Source: Colwellia sp.
GTDB taxonomy: Bacteria > Pseudomonadota > Gammaproteobacteria > Enterobacterales > Alteromonadaceae
Assembly: GCA_013215295.1 (NCBI GenBank)
Contig: JABSOZ010000006.1
Coordinates: 224,254-288,253, forward strand
Reading direction: 5' to 3'
Length of the DNA stretch: 64,000 bases
This document shows positions 1 through 8,293 of the stretch, one piece after another. Below the pieces are notes generated by a model. It searched no databases, was not told where the DNA came from, and saw nothing but the letters and a program-made list of their open reading frames with translations. The position numbers and the translations under genes were made by a program. Positions within the stretch are counted from its first letter, which is position 1; each line of letters starts with the position of its first letter.

Positions 1-148
1 GATAATAGACACTGCCCTTTTTTATACCCACTTTATTCGCTAATAACTGAAAAGACAGTCGTCCAAATGACCCAGTTTGCAGCAGATGAGTTGCCTCATC
101 TAATAATGCTGTTCGGGTTAAGTTATCTATTGATTTATCATTTTTCAT
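1..148 (-). CDS. TetR/AcrR-family regulator, N-terminal part (cut by window edge)
   Basis: The minus strand is open from an ATG at 148 to the window start and encodes about 49 residues. They read as the N-terminal helix-turn-helix of a TetR repressor: MKNDKSIDNLTRTALLDEA, then a stretch with FGRLSFQLLANKVGIKKGSV, which fits the TetR recognition-helix region where the sequence normally runs 'A..AGVSKGTLYRYF'. The ligand-binding C-terminal domain lies outside the window, so the effector is unknown. A perfect inverted repeat sits just upstream and suggests autoregulation. The gene is divergent from the STAS gene at 392. Confidence 0.75.
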   Translation of the reverse strand, partial: MKNDKSIDNLTRTALLDEATHLLQTGSFGRLSFQLLANKVGIKKGSVYY

Positions 149-151
149 AAG

Positions 152-171
152 CCTACCTTACGAAAGGTAGG
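152..171. promoter_or_regulatory. Inverted repeat, likely TetR operator
   Basis: CCTACCTT at 152-159 and AAGGTAGG at 164-171 form a perfect 8-base inverted repeat with a 4-base centre, three bases upstream of the TetR start codon at 148. The size and position are those usual for an autoregulatory TetR operator. Binding is inferred. Confidence 0.55.
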
Positions 172-263
172 TAAAGTAGTCAATGGTTAATTTAACGGGT
201 ATTGAAATACCGACAATCAGCAATTTGTTTTACAATAAAGACATGGAGAGCCTTAAAAATTGC

Positions 264-316
264 TTACATACAAAGAATTACATTTACCTACAAAACAAAA
301 CATTTACCGTACAAAA
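264..316 (+). repeat. Three direct repeats phased at 20 bp upstream of the STAS gene
   Basis: TTACATACAAAG (264), TTACCTACAAAA (284) and TTACCGTACAAAA (304) are near-identical and start exactly 20 bases apart, about two helical turns. They lie in the 243-base space between the TetR gene and the STAS gene, 76-128 bases before its ATG. Such phased repeats commonly bind an activator on one DNA face. The regulator is unknown. The rest of this spacer shows no convincing gene. Confidence 0.5.
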
Positions 317-391
317 GTGGTGTAGTCAGTACATAAACATTCCCTTAATATATCATTTCTCCCAAACAGTTATTATTAAGGAAATATTGAA

Positions 392-862
392 ATGCTACAG
401 CAACTAAAACCTATAAACGGAGTTTCAATATCTAACTATACAGAAGTGGCGTTAATTGAAAAATCATTGCAACTGTTTTCACGTATAGTATTCAGAATGC
501 TTTCAATATTTCACAAAGCTAGTTCAATTGAATTACCAAAGGGATCAAAAAACACACAACATCTTCAATATGAAATTCTTCATTTAGTAGGAGATATTAA
601 CATCAACAATTCTGCGTTGATGAAAAGGGATTTATTAAACGTTATATCAAATCAGAAATCGATTCTCTTAGATTTTACAAAATTAAATTATATCGATAGT
701 TCAGGTATCGCAACACTCATTGAAAGCCTTAATATTACATCGGCTTCCGGGTTAAAACTTGCTATCGTTGGTGCCAATAACTTACCGATGAAGATGTTAG
801 AATTGACACAATTAGACAAAGTATTTACGTTATTCGATTCGATTCAAGATGTGAAAATATAG
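392..862 (+). CDS. Orphan STAS-domain anti-sigma factor antagonist
   Basis: This 156-residue protein has an unassigned N-terminal segment of about 55 residues, then a STAS domain (about 58-156). The phosphorylation loop YIDSSGIATLIE is intact, with Ser104 the expected phospho-site by analogy with SpoIIAA and RsbV. The domain closely matches the STAS protein encoded at 4961-5284 (shared YIDSSGIATL, LAIVGAN/LTIVGAT, ELT.L.KVF), so the two are likely paralogs answering to the same kinase/phosphatase pair. AAGGAAAT precedes the ATG. A later start within the N-terminal segment is possible. The partner is not identifiable from sequence. Confidence 0.8.
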   Translation: MLQQLKPINGVSISNYTEVALIEKSLQLFSRIVFRMLSIFHKASSIELPKGSKNTQHLQYEILHLVGDININNSALMKRDLLNVISNQKSILLDFTKLNYIDSSGIATLIESLNITSASGLKLAIVGANNLPMKMLELTQLDKVFTLFDSIQDVKI

Positions 863-977
863 ATAATATGATTGATTTCGAACGAGAAAAGTGAAAAATC
901 GTCATTGAATTTTCACTTAATAATGTCATGTTCAGACATGAGAGCATCTAATAATAATGTTACGACTAATGCTGATT

Positions 978-2240
978 TTATTGAAATACTTGAATAGCAC
1001 ACAAGGTTAAATCGTCACACAACTCGTCACTTTCGTTGAAATTCGTTAATGCATCTGCCACATCATCAACCAAGCAATGTGGACAAGCTTCTGCATCGAT
1101 TAATGTTTTTTCCAAGCGCTCAAAACCGAACTCTTCTTTTTTTGCATTTCTAGTTTCAAGTACTACATCAGTATAAAGAAAGATAATGTCATGATGCAAT
1201 ACCTCAACTTCATGACTACTCCATTCATATTCTTTTAACACGCCAATAGGTATATCTTTACCTTGATCAAGTCTTATCAAGGTATCACCTCGTTTGATAA
1301 AGCCATAAGGGTGACCTGCACAAGAATAACATAAGGTTTTAGCCTCAGGATCGTAAGCCATGGCTATAGCTGTGATAAACTTCCCCCGATTTTTACGAGT
1401 AAAGAAATGGGTATTAACATACTCGATAACTTGCGCTGGCTGTGGTGTATTACCTTCAGGTTTATAGGTACGTAAAATGGCGTCAAGCATCGCAGCTTCG
1501 ACAGCAGCGCTGGGACCATGCCCCGTAACATCAGCAATCATAACAGCAAAATTATGGGATTCACCTTCCGGCTTTTCTTTTGATAAACTCGTAATATCGA
1601 AGTAGTCACCACCCGCTTCTTTATAAACCTTAAACTTAAATGCCAATTCTATTCCTGGAATTGATAAGTCTTCTTCTGGTAATAATAAATGCTGTAGGCG
1701 AGAAATTTCACTTAACTCTTGTTCTCGCCAATTAGTAATTTCTTGTAATTTTTTCTTTTCTTCAGCACGAGCGATGCTCAACACGGCAAAATTTATTAAC
1801 AAGTTTAATTTCGATAAATCCAGACTATGACTGTCATTCTCGGCCTCTAAAATTAACACCCAACGTTCAACTTTAGCATCAAGTAGAATAGGTAAAACTA
1901 ATACTCCGTCGTAAGGCGCTAAATCATCTTGAAATAATTCAGCACAGTCTTTTTTGTAAACATGAATTGGGCTAGACATTTTTTGCCATTGCTCGATAAA
2001 TTCACCAAAAAAAATACGCTGATCATTTGAACGGTTCAGGATCTCGGCCACTTTATATATTGGCTGGCTGTTAGGATGGCAATAATTAGAAATTTGAAAA
2101 TAATCATTATCCAAATTTAAACTATTTATCACCGCAATAGTACAATCACCTAACTCTGTAGAAAGGATGCTTTGTAGAAAAGCCAATGAATTAGGGAAAC
2201 CATCAATTTGACTTAACTTAGTAAGGTCTGTCAATACCAT
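978..2240 (-). CDS. SpoIIE/RsbU-type PP2C serine phosphatase
   Basis: The protein has 420 residues. The first 165 or so resemble a GAF-like sensor region, followed by a short coiled stretch and a PPM/SpoIIE phosphatase domain (about 185-420). Visible landmarks are AGGDYFDI, the metal-site segment IADVTGHGPSAAVEAAM, AGHPYGF and the terminal CDDLTL. Such enzymes dephosphorylate STAS-domain antagonists in partner-switching systems. It is the last gene of the operon that starts at 5708, 32 bases after mlaC, so its likely substrate is the STAS protein at 4961-5284 and perhaps the orphan at 392. AAGGAAG precedes the ATG. The loop LYTDVVLE has Val where LYTDGV is usual. Confidence 0.85.
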   Translation of the reverse strand: MVLTDLTKLSQIDGFPNSLAFLQSILSTELGDCTIAVINSLNLDNDYFQISNYCHPNSQPIYKVAEILNRSNDQRIFFGEFIEQWQKMSSPIHVYKKDCAELFQDDLAPYDGVLVLPILLDAKVERWVLILEAENDSHSLDLSKLNLLINFAVLSIARAEEKKKLQEITNWREQELSEISRLQHLLLPEEDLSIPGIELAFKFKVYKEAGGDYFDITSLSKEKPEGESHNFAVMIADVTGHGPSAAVEAAMLDAILRTYKPEGNTPQPAQVIEYVNTHFFTRKNRGKFITAIAMAYDPEAKTLCYSCAGHPYGFIKRGDTLIRLDQGKDIPIGVLKEYEWSSHEVEVLHHDIIFLYTDVVLETRNAKKEEFGFERLEKTLIDAEACPHCLVDDVADALTNFNESDELCDDLTLCAIQVFQ

Positions 2241-2272
2241 CTTCCTTATGGGTGATAATTAGCTATTAATAT

Positions 2273-2863
2273 TTAAGAAGATTTACCGGAAACTTTCTTT
2301 TTCAATATTTCATTTAAACCGGCTAAACCGCTGCGCTTTAACGTAGCCTTATAATCATTTGTATAAGTACTGATCAGAGATACGCCTTCAGCAGAAAAAT
2401 CGTAAATACGCCATTGGTCATTTCTCAGGAGGAGTTTGTAATTTACTGGGATTTTTTTATCTGCTAATACAATGTTGGTATTAACTTTAGCATATTTGCC
2501 TTTTTTAATGACTTCTTTTAAGTATTCGACTTCTTCATTATTGTACTGATTTAACAATGAAGCGTATGTATTCACAATAACCTGTGTAAAAAGTCCAATA
2601 AATTCTTTTTTGTCTTCTTTGTTCGCCTTTTTCCAGTATCGCGAAATAACCCGCTTTGAAATGACAGGTAAATCCATTTTATTTTTAACTATTTCGGTAA
2701 TACTGACTTTTTTTTCTTTAAGTGATAATTCTTTATTACTAGCAACGCTAACAAAAAGATTAACCGCTTCGGTTAATGATGAAGTGGGCTTACCCGTTTC
2801 AGCGATTGATGCAAAAGAACTAAAAGTGCATATAGCTAATAATGCGATTAATTTATTTTTCAT
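2273..2863 (-). CDS. mlaC: MlaC-type periplasmic phospholipid-binding protein
   Basis: This 196-residue protein has a clear Sec signal peptide (MKNKLIALLAICTFSSFASIAET) and the MlaC/Ttg2D fold signature, including VISKRVISRYWKKA, a Tyr/Asn-rich middle, and the WRIYDF.AEGVSLI segment near 150-165 that is highly typical of the family. MlaC ferries phospholipids across the periplasm between the outer membrane complex and the MlaFED inner membrane complex. It lies 5 bases after mlaD in the same operon. Confidence 0.9.
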   Translation of the reverse strand: MKNKLIALLAICTFSSFASIAETGKPTSSLTEAVNLFVSVASNKELSLKEKKVSITEIVKNKMDLPVISKRVISRYWKKANKEDKKEFIGLFTQVIVNTYASLLNQYNNEEVEYLKEVIKKGKYAKVNTNIVLADKKIPVNYKLLLRNDQWRIYDFSAEGVSLISTYTNDYKATLKRSGLAGLNEILKKKVSGKSS

Positions 2864-2868
2864 GGTTT

Positions 2869-3327
2869 TTACTCGTTATCACTATCTGAACTAAAAATAT
2901 ATTTACTGACTAATTCTTCAATGCTAATTGAAGATTCTGTTTCAATGATCTCATCACCTGATTTTAATAGTTCATCTGATGCTCCTGGAGAAATTTTAAC
3001 AAATTTATCGCCAATAATTCCAGATGTTCTTATAGAAGCAATCGTATCTTCAGCTAAGATAACACCACTATCAAAGACAAAAACAGCTACCGATTCAAAG
3101 CTTTCTTTATCGAGTTCAATACTGATTACTTTACCCGCTTTAACGCCAGCAATCTCTATAAAAGCGCCCTCTTTCAAGCCAGAACTACTGTCAAATTTTG
3201 CGACTAACTGATAACTGTCATCAGAATAACCAGAAACTCCAGCAATAGTTACCGAAAGATAAGCCATTGTAGCCATACCAAATAACATAAAGAGACCGAC
3301 AATAAAATTCACGTTCATTTTTTTCAT
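2869..3327 (-). CDS. mlaD: MlaD-type MCE-domain protein
   Basis: This 152-residue protein has one N-terminal membrane anchor (about 7-29) and a single MCE domain: FDSSSGLKEGAFIEIAGVKAGKV, then TSGIIGDKFVKISPG. MlaD forms a hexameric ring in the periplasm that binds lipid and bridges MlaC to the MlaFE transporter. Length and domain order match E. coli MlaD. It sits between mlaE and mlaC. Confidence 0.92.
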   Translation of the reverse strand: MKKMNVNFIVGLFMLFGMATMAYLSVTIAGVSGYSDDSYQLVAKFDSSSGLKEGAFIEIAGVKAGKVISIELDKESFESVAVFVFDSGVILAEDTIASIRTSGIIGDKFVKISPGASDELLKSGDEIIETESSISIEELVSKYIFSSDSDNE

Positions 3328-3343
3328 AATATAATTCCTAAGC

Positions 3344-4153
3344 TCACAACATTAACGAGCTAACAATGTAATCAACAAATAACATTAATACAGCACTGAG
3401 TACTACGGCCTGTGTTGTTGCCTGACTCACGCCAACAGCACCAGACTGTTTTTGCTCAATGTGTAAATAAAAACCTTTGGACAAACAAACAGACATGATG
3501 ACTAAGCCAAATAGAAAGGACTTAACTATCCCCATCCAAACATCATTCCAAACGATAGTGTCAGCCATACCCACTAAAAAAGCGCCATCACTAACACCAT
3601 GTATTAAGACACCGACAATATAGCCACCACCGATACCAAAAGTGTCAAACATTGCGGTTAATAAGGGTACTGAAACTATTGCCGCGAGTAACCTTGGTAA
3701 CATGACATAGTGATAACTGTCGATAGCCATACAATCAAGCGCATCAAACTGCTGTTCATTACGCATAATGCCTATTTCAGCACAGGTAGCAGATCCGACC
3801 CGAGCAATAACCATGAGTGCTGCCATCACGGGTCCTAGCTCTCGAATTAAACTCATAGCAACCGCTGCACCTAACAAGTCAACTGAACCAAAACGGATCA
3901 ATGTATCGTAAAACTGAAGTGCGATAACCATCCCCGTAAACAGTCCTGATATTAAAATCAGCGGTACCGTTCTAGCACCAATGAAAAGCAGTTGCTTGAT
4001 TGTTTCCTCTAACGGAAAACGGTACATCCATAATCTTGATAAGGTATTGAAAAGAAAAACGCCTAATCTACCTGACGATTCGACAATATCTACCCCAGAA
4101 TCACCAAGGTGCTCAATTTTAGCTTTAGCTTTCGTCATAAATACGGTCAACAT
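3344..4153 (-). CDS. mlaE: MlaE-type ABC transporter permease
   Basis: This 269-residue membrane protein has the MlaE/YrbE permease pattern: VPLILISGLFTGMVIALQ, LGPVMAALMVIARVGSATCAEIGIM and the EQFDALDCMAIDSYHYVMLPR loop that contacts the ATPase, followed by several hydrophobic segments. It forms the transmembrane part of the phospholipid transporter. It starts one base after the mlaF stop codon, so the two are translationally coupled. Confidence 0.93.
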   Translation of the reverse strand: MLTVFMTKAKAKIEHLGDSGVDIVESSGRLGVFLFNTLSRLWMYRFPLEETIKQLLFIGARTVPLILISGLFTGMVIALQFYDTLIRFGSVDLLGAAVAMSLIRELGPVMAALMVIARVGSATCAEIGIMRNEQQFDALDCMAIDSYHYVMLPRLLAAIVSVPLLTAMFDTFGIGGGYIVGVLIHGVSDGAFLVGMADTIVWNDVWMGIVKSFLFGLVIMSVCLSKGFYLHIEQKQSGAVGVSQATTQAVVLSAVLMLFVDYIVSSLML

Positions 4154-4154
4154 G

Positions 4155-4958
4155 TTAATTTTTCCCCGTAGTTAAGCGTTTGATATATTCGTCAGCATCG
4201 AGATGTTCATCTCTTGCTCGGCGATTAATCATGTTCTGAATCCGTACATCTTTGCTGTTTTTTATTTCATCTACCGTACCAGTGATCGCTATTTCGCCAT
4301 CAAATAACACAGTGATTCTGTCTGCTATTTTAAACGCACTTTCTAACTCATGAGTGACAACGATGATGGTCATATTCATGGCATCACGCAGTTTAAGAAT
4401 TAATTCATCAAGCTCTACTGCAGTTACAGGGTCAAGCCCAGCTGATGGTTCATCAAAAAAGAGTAATTTAGGATCCATGATTACTGCACGTGCTAACCCT
4501 GCGCGCTTCAGCATGCCACCCGAGAGCTCAGAAGGCATTAAATCTTCAAAACCTGCTAAGTTCATTAGCTCAAGCTTTAACCGGGTCATGATATCAATGG
4601 TATGTTCATCAAGCTTAGTATGATGTTGCAAGGGTAATTTTATGTTTTCGCCAACTGTCATCGAACTAAACAAGGCGCCACCTTGAAAGGCTACGCCCAT
4701 TTTTTGTCGTAACTTTAGAAGTGTTTTACGGTTAGCGTTAACCACATCAACATTATCAATAACGATGCTACCTGACGTGGGTGTGAGTAAAGCTAACATA
4801 TGATTAAGTAATGTACTTTTACCTGAACCACTGCCACCCATGATGACTCTAATCTCTCCTTTTTCTACAGAAAAATCAATGCCATTAAGTATTTGACGAT
4901 CACCATAATGTGTCACCAAGTTATTGACTTCAATGATATTTTTATTACTTGACGTCAT
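4155..4958 (-). CDS. mlaF: MlaF-type ABC transporter ATPase
   Basis: This 267-residue ATPase carries all ABC motifs: Walker A GGSGSGKST, Q-loop AFQGGALF, signature ELSGGMLKRAGLARA (LSGG), Walker B LLFFDEPSAGLDP and switch His in VVTHE. It couples ATP hydrolysis to lipid transport by MlaE. In E. coli the STAS protein MlaB binds and stabilises MlaF; here a STAS gene lies two bases upstream, consistent with direct interaction. Confidence 0.95.
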   Translation of the reverse strand: MTSSNKNIIEVNNLVTHYGDRQILNGIDFSVEKGEIRVIMGGSGSGKSTLLNHMLALLTPTSGSIVIDNVDVVNANRKTLLKLRQKMGVAFQGGALFSSMTVGENIKLPLQHHTKLDEHTIDIMTRLKLELMNLAGFEDLMPSELSGGMLKRAGLARAVIMDPKLLFFDEPSAGLDPVTAVELDELILKLRDAMNMTIIVVTHELESAFKIADRITVLFDGEIAITGTVDEIKNSKDVRIQNMINRRARDEHLDADEYIKRLTTGKN

Positions 4959-4960
4959 GA

Positions 4961-5284
4961 TTATCCTTTTATTTCGTCAAGGCTATCTATCATGGGAAAA
5001 ACTTTATTTAAATGAGTCAGTTCCATCACTTGCAACGGGGCACCTGTAGCGCCAACAATGGTCAAAGACAACTGATTATTTTTAGCAAGGTTGTAGGCTT
5101 CTACTAATGTGGCGATGCCTGAACTGTCGATATAACTTAATGCAGAAAAATCAACGATAACTGAATAGCCCGACTCGACAATATCAAGTAATTGTTTTCT
5201 TACCTGAGGAGAATTATGTAAATCCACTTCGCCAGTAAGTGCTAACAATTGATAATGTAAATGTTTTTTTTGCTCAAAGGTCAT
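4961..5284 (-). CDS. STAS-domain protein in MlaB position, with phosphorylatable Ser
   Basis: This 107-residue single STAS domain has loop YIDSSGIATLVEA; Ser55 is the expected phosphorylation site. It overlaps the upstream kinase gene by 11 bases and precedes mlaF by two bases. It could act as MlaB (binding MlaF), as an anti-sigma antagonist, or as both. E. coli MlaB has Thr at this position and no dedicated kinase beside it, whereas this protein sits between an RsbW-like kinase and the transporter and shares its operon with a SpoIIE phosphatase. The dual role is inference. Confidence 0.85.
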   Translation of the reverse strand: MTFEQKKHLHYQLLALTGEVDLHNSPQVRKQLLDIVESGYSVIVDFSALSYIDSSGIATLVEAYNLAKNNQLSLTIVGATGAPLQVMELTHLNKVFPMIDSLDEIKG

Positions 5285-5708
5285 TTTGAGATCCTTTAGG
5301 TAGGTGTTTTTTTAATTCTAAAATATTGCCAACAGAACCTCTGGGAGGAAGCAGTTGAACAAAATCCATCACTTGATAAATAAGTTGTAAGCCCAGGCCA
5401 CCAGGCTCTAGTATATTGGTTTTTCTAAGCTCTAGGCATGATTTATCAATGCATTTGGCGAAATCTTGCAAATGAAATATCGCTTCATTTTCATGTTGAA
5501 ATATTTCAAGAATAATTCGTCCAGATTCACCGCCGTAAGCATAGCGAATGATATTGGTGCAGGCCTCGTCAATAACAAGGGTAATAAGGTTAATATCACT
5601 ATCTGAATACATTAACACATGACATGCCTCTCGCACTTTATCCCTTATTTGGCATAATTGGCTAGTACAAGCACTGTGTTCAACATGCAGGATTCGTTTC
5701 ATAGACAT
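5274..5708 (-). CDS. RsbW-like serine kinase / anti-sigma factor (HATPase_c)
   Basis: This 144-residue protein is a stand-alone GHKL ATPase domain. The N box reads DEACTNIIRYAYGG and the glycine-rich ATP lid reads LEPGGLGLQLIYQVMD. It lacks a His phosphoacceptor domain, as expected for the RsbW/SpoIIAB family, which phosphorylate STAS antagonists and bind sigma factors or other partners. It is the first gene of the seven-gene operon and overlaps the STAS gene. No cognate sigma factor is visible nearby. Confidence 0.85.
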   Translation of the reverse strand: MSMKRILHVEHSACTSQLCQIRDKVREACHVLMYSDSDINLITLVIDEACTNIIRYAYGGESGRIILEIFQHENEAIFHLQDFAKCIDKSCLELRKTNILEPGGLGLQLIYQVMDFVQLLPPRGSVGNILELKKHLPKGSQNDL

Positions 5709-6047
5709 TATCTTTTTTAGTGTTCTTGAAGATTAACATTATTATCTTTACACAAGGTAGACATGAAGTAACTAAAATTACTTTCAAAAAACATAAAAAT
5801 TAATGTTCTCCTTCAGGTACGCTAACTGTAACAAACAACCAAAATATAAAAAGTATATTAATGTAACCTTTGTCTTACCGGAATATAGAAGTTAAAAAGC
5901 CTGTTACTTTTGTAACAGGCTTTTATTAATATAGTAATGAATCTATATGTTAACTTTTCTCGTCATTTTCGAAAGCGTTAGATCTCATATGGGTTAGATA
6001 TTCCTAATCAGAAAGGCTCTAACTAATTTTCGATGTGACGCTAATTA
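5709..6047. other. Intergenic region between two minus-strand units
   Basis: This 339-base A/T-rich spacer has no supported gene. It must hold the promoter of the kinase-STAS-mla operon (close to 5709-5890) and contains the terminator at 5895-5924. I could not pick a specific -35/-10 pair with confidence. Confidence 0.5.
5895..5924 (-). terminator. Rho-independent terminator
   Basis: A perfect 13-base stem (left arm 5895-5907, right arm 5912-5924, TTTT loop) with A/T tracts on both sides. It lies 124 bases past the stop of the minus-strand gene ending at 6048 and could work in either direction. Confidence 0.75.
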
Positions 6048-6491
6048 TCACTCACTATGAGCATCTTCTGAATAACAATCATTGGTATAATAAGCAGCAT
6101 ATGCAAGCATACTGAGTGTAGAAAACAATGCTAATAAAACATATATTGCATTAAAAACAATATGCCCAGAAGACATAATTGAATGAGCCGCGAAGTACCA
6201 AAAAACAACAGCTAATGGTGCAAAAACAATCGCTTTAAATAAGTTGTCATTTTTAATGAATTTTTCAGTTTCACCCTCATAGAGTTCATTCGTATAATAA
6301 GCAGCATAAGCAAGCGTACTGAATGTGAAATATAACGCCATTAATACGTATATAACTTTAAATAAAACAATGCCTGAAGACATTAAAAAACTTTCAGCAA
6401 ACAACACTAATAAAATAGCGGTTGGCGCGCAAAACAAAGCTCTAAATAAATTTTCATTTTCTATTCCTGCATCACTTTTAACCTGACTCAT
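6048..6491 (-). CDS. Membrane protein of two tandem repeats, unknown function
   Basis: I do not recognise a family. The 147-residue protein is an internal duplication: residues about 13-75 (LFRALFCAPTAILLVLF ... LAYAAYYTNELY) are repeated at about 84-142 (LFKAIVFAPLAVVFWYF ... LAYAAYYTNDCY). Each copy has two hydrophobic helices, with MSSG.V.F..IYVL.AL..T between them, so four membrane segments are predicted. It is a single-gene unit with its own terminator at 5895-5924. Confidence 0.7.
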   Translation of the reverse strand: MSQVKSDAGIENENLFRALFCAPTAILLVLFAESFLMSSGIVLFKVIYVLMALYFTFSTLAYAAYYTNELYEGETEKFIKNDNLFKAIVFAPLAVVFWYFAAHSIMSSGHIVFNAIYVLLALFSTLSMLAYAAYYTNDCYSEDAHSE

Positions 6492-6685
6492 TCAACCTTC
6501 CTTCTTGTATTAAAATACGAATTATTATTATTTTATTGATAATTAAAATTATTTTAGCTTTTTATTTAACCACTATCAGTCACTATTTAATACTAAAACT
6601 CTCGTTTTTTTTTAAGTGTTAACAGTTCGTCAAACAATTTATGGCGTGAACTCCTATTAATATTCGATTCTTTAAGTAGATAACA

Positions 6686-7207
6686 TTAAAAGTAATTTTT
6701 GACTTTATCCCAAATACCTAAAGATTCATTTGGAAACAAATCAATGCCTAACCAAGATTTCAATAGGTAGATAAGTACAAAAACACACCCCATGAAGATT
6801 AATCCGAAAACGAATATGGCTAATAAAAACATGGTAAAGGCAATAAAGCGTTCCGCTGGTAACAGTTCTCTTCTGTTTATACCGACAAGAAATACAACAT
6901 AAAAACTCCAAGGTAAAAACGGTAATGCTAAAGTAGGCCTAAAATCTACATTATGAATACGCCAGTCTTGAGTAGTCATACTTTTTCTCAACGCTTTACG
7001 TTGTTTAAAGGTAAAGCTTTCAGCAACAGATTTTTCCATGCCGCTTAAGAGTTGATTAACTTTTGCATTTTTATCTGATTTATTAATACGAGCCATATTA
7101 TCTCTATTGCCACCTTGGTTTTGTTGAATCAAATATTCGTTAGCGTAACTATCGATAAGTGTCATTAATCTGTGATGCATTTCACACTTTATACATTCAC
7201 CTAACAT
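6686..7207 (-). CDS. Hypothetical protein with two C-terminal membrane helices
   Basis: This 173-residue protein has a basic, soluble N-terminal half with a possible metal-binding CIKCEMHH near the start, then DWRIHNVDFRPTLALPFLPWSFYVVF, followed by two hydrophobic segments around 100-150. I do not recognise the family. It stands alone between the repeat protein and the EPS genes. An internal start is possible at the Met near residue 38. Confidence 0.6.
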   Translation of the reverse strand: MLGECIKCEMHHRLMTLIDSYANEYLIQQNQGGNRDNMARINKSDKNAKVNQLLSGMEKSVAESFTFKQRKALRKSMTTQDWRIHNVDFRPTLALPFLPWSFYVVFLVGINRRELLPAERFIAFTMFLLAIFVFGLIFMGCVFVLIYLLKSWLGIDLFPNESLGIWDKVKNYF

Positions 7208-7279
7208 TCAAATCATCAAGATTAAAATTTATAATTAACAAGGTAAGTTTAACTATAGATATTAATAATTACATTTACA

Positions 7280-8293
7280 CTATCGTTTAACTGAACTGTT
7301 ACCAAAGTGAAGCATCGCAAACTTTTCTATGGAGTTATACATTTCACCGGGTAAAAATTTCAACCAAGCACAAGCCAACGTCATTATTGTTCGGCCAGGT
7401 TCTTGCAAAATTATTCTATAATTACAGTATATTGCTTGATGAATAAGTTTAAAAGCAGTGAATCTATTCTCAGACTGTATAGCCCTTCTCGCTAGATACC
7501 TGAGTTGATATGCTTGTGCCAAACTGTAAAATTGCTTGAAAAACTTAGGGTTTGAATCTTTGTTTAACAAAACAGCATGCTGCCAACTCGCCAGCTGTTT
7601 TTTAATATCCGCAGACAAGCCAGAATTGTTAATACGATAGTAAGTTAACGGTTTTTTAATTCCTGCAAACTTCCACGACGTCATTAAGGCTATTCGCGTC
7701 CATAATTCAATATCCTCAGATTGCCTTAGTGTTTCATTAAAGTACATTTTTCTATACTTATCTCTTTTAATACCAAAGTAGCCGATTTCTGATAACAATG
7801 ATCTTCTAATAACCGGCGCAGAGCCATTACCGACAGGATTACGACAAAAAATATGCTCAGTCGTGATATTATGTATTTTTGGGAATTGCCCGACACCTAA
7901 AAGTTCACCTTCTTCATTAATGAATAATGACGGGCTGTAACTAACCCCTACTTCAGGGTTTTCACTTAAATGTTTGACATGTTGGCTTAGCTTGTCTTTA
8001 GCCCAATAATCGTCGGCATCGAGTAAAGCAACATACGAACCTCGAGCAGCATCAATGCCCGTATTGCGAGCACCAGACAATCCTCTATTTTTCTGATGAA
8101 CTATTCTGATACGGGGATCTGAAAATTTATTTACTTTGTTTAAAGTATCATCAAAACAACCATCATCAACGAGGATAAGCTCGAAATCATGATAGGTTTG
8201 TTGAAGAACGCTCGTGATACTCTGTTCTATATATTTGCCAACGTTATACATTGGAATAATAACTGATACTACTGGAATTGGATTAATTTTCAT
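7280..8293 (-). CDS. Family 2 glycosyltransferase (EPS)
   Basis: This GT-A glycosyltransferase of about 337 residues opens with VVSVIIPMYNVGKYIEQSI, followed by ELILVDDGCFDDT, RGLSGARNTGIDAARG and the DXD-type metal site LLDADDYW. It transfers a sugar from a nucleotide donor to the growing repeat unit on the cytoplasmic face. I chose the ATG at 8293 because AGGA lies 9 bases upstream; an upstream in-frame ATG at 8311 adds six residues. The gene overlaps the flippase stop at 8283, so the two are coupled. Confidence 0.88.
   Translation of the reverse strand: MKINPIPVVSVIIPMYNVGKYIEQSITSVLQQTYHDFELILVDDGCFDDTLNKVNKFSDPRIRIVHQKNRGLSGARNTGIDAARGSYVALLDADDYWAKDKLSQHVKHLSENPEVGVSYSPSLFINEEGELLGVGQFPKIHNITTEHIFCRNPVGNGSAPVIRRSLLSEIGYFGIKRDKYRKMYFNETLRQSEDIELWTRIALMTSWKFAGIKKPLTYYRINNSGLSADIKKQLASWQHAVLLNKDSNPKFFKQFYSLAQAYQLRYLARRAIQSENRFTAFKLIHQAIYCNYRIILQEPGRTIMTLACAWLKFLPGEMYNSIEKFAMLHFGNSSVKR

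Noticed and set aside
183..407. 74-codon open frame between TetR and STAS genes
   Set aside because: It runs through the phased 20-base repeats, has no ribosome site and gives low-complexity sequence; it is more likely regulatory DNA.
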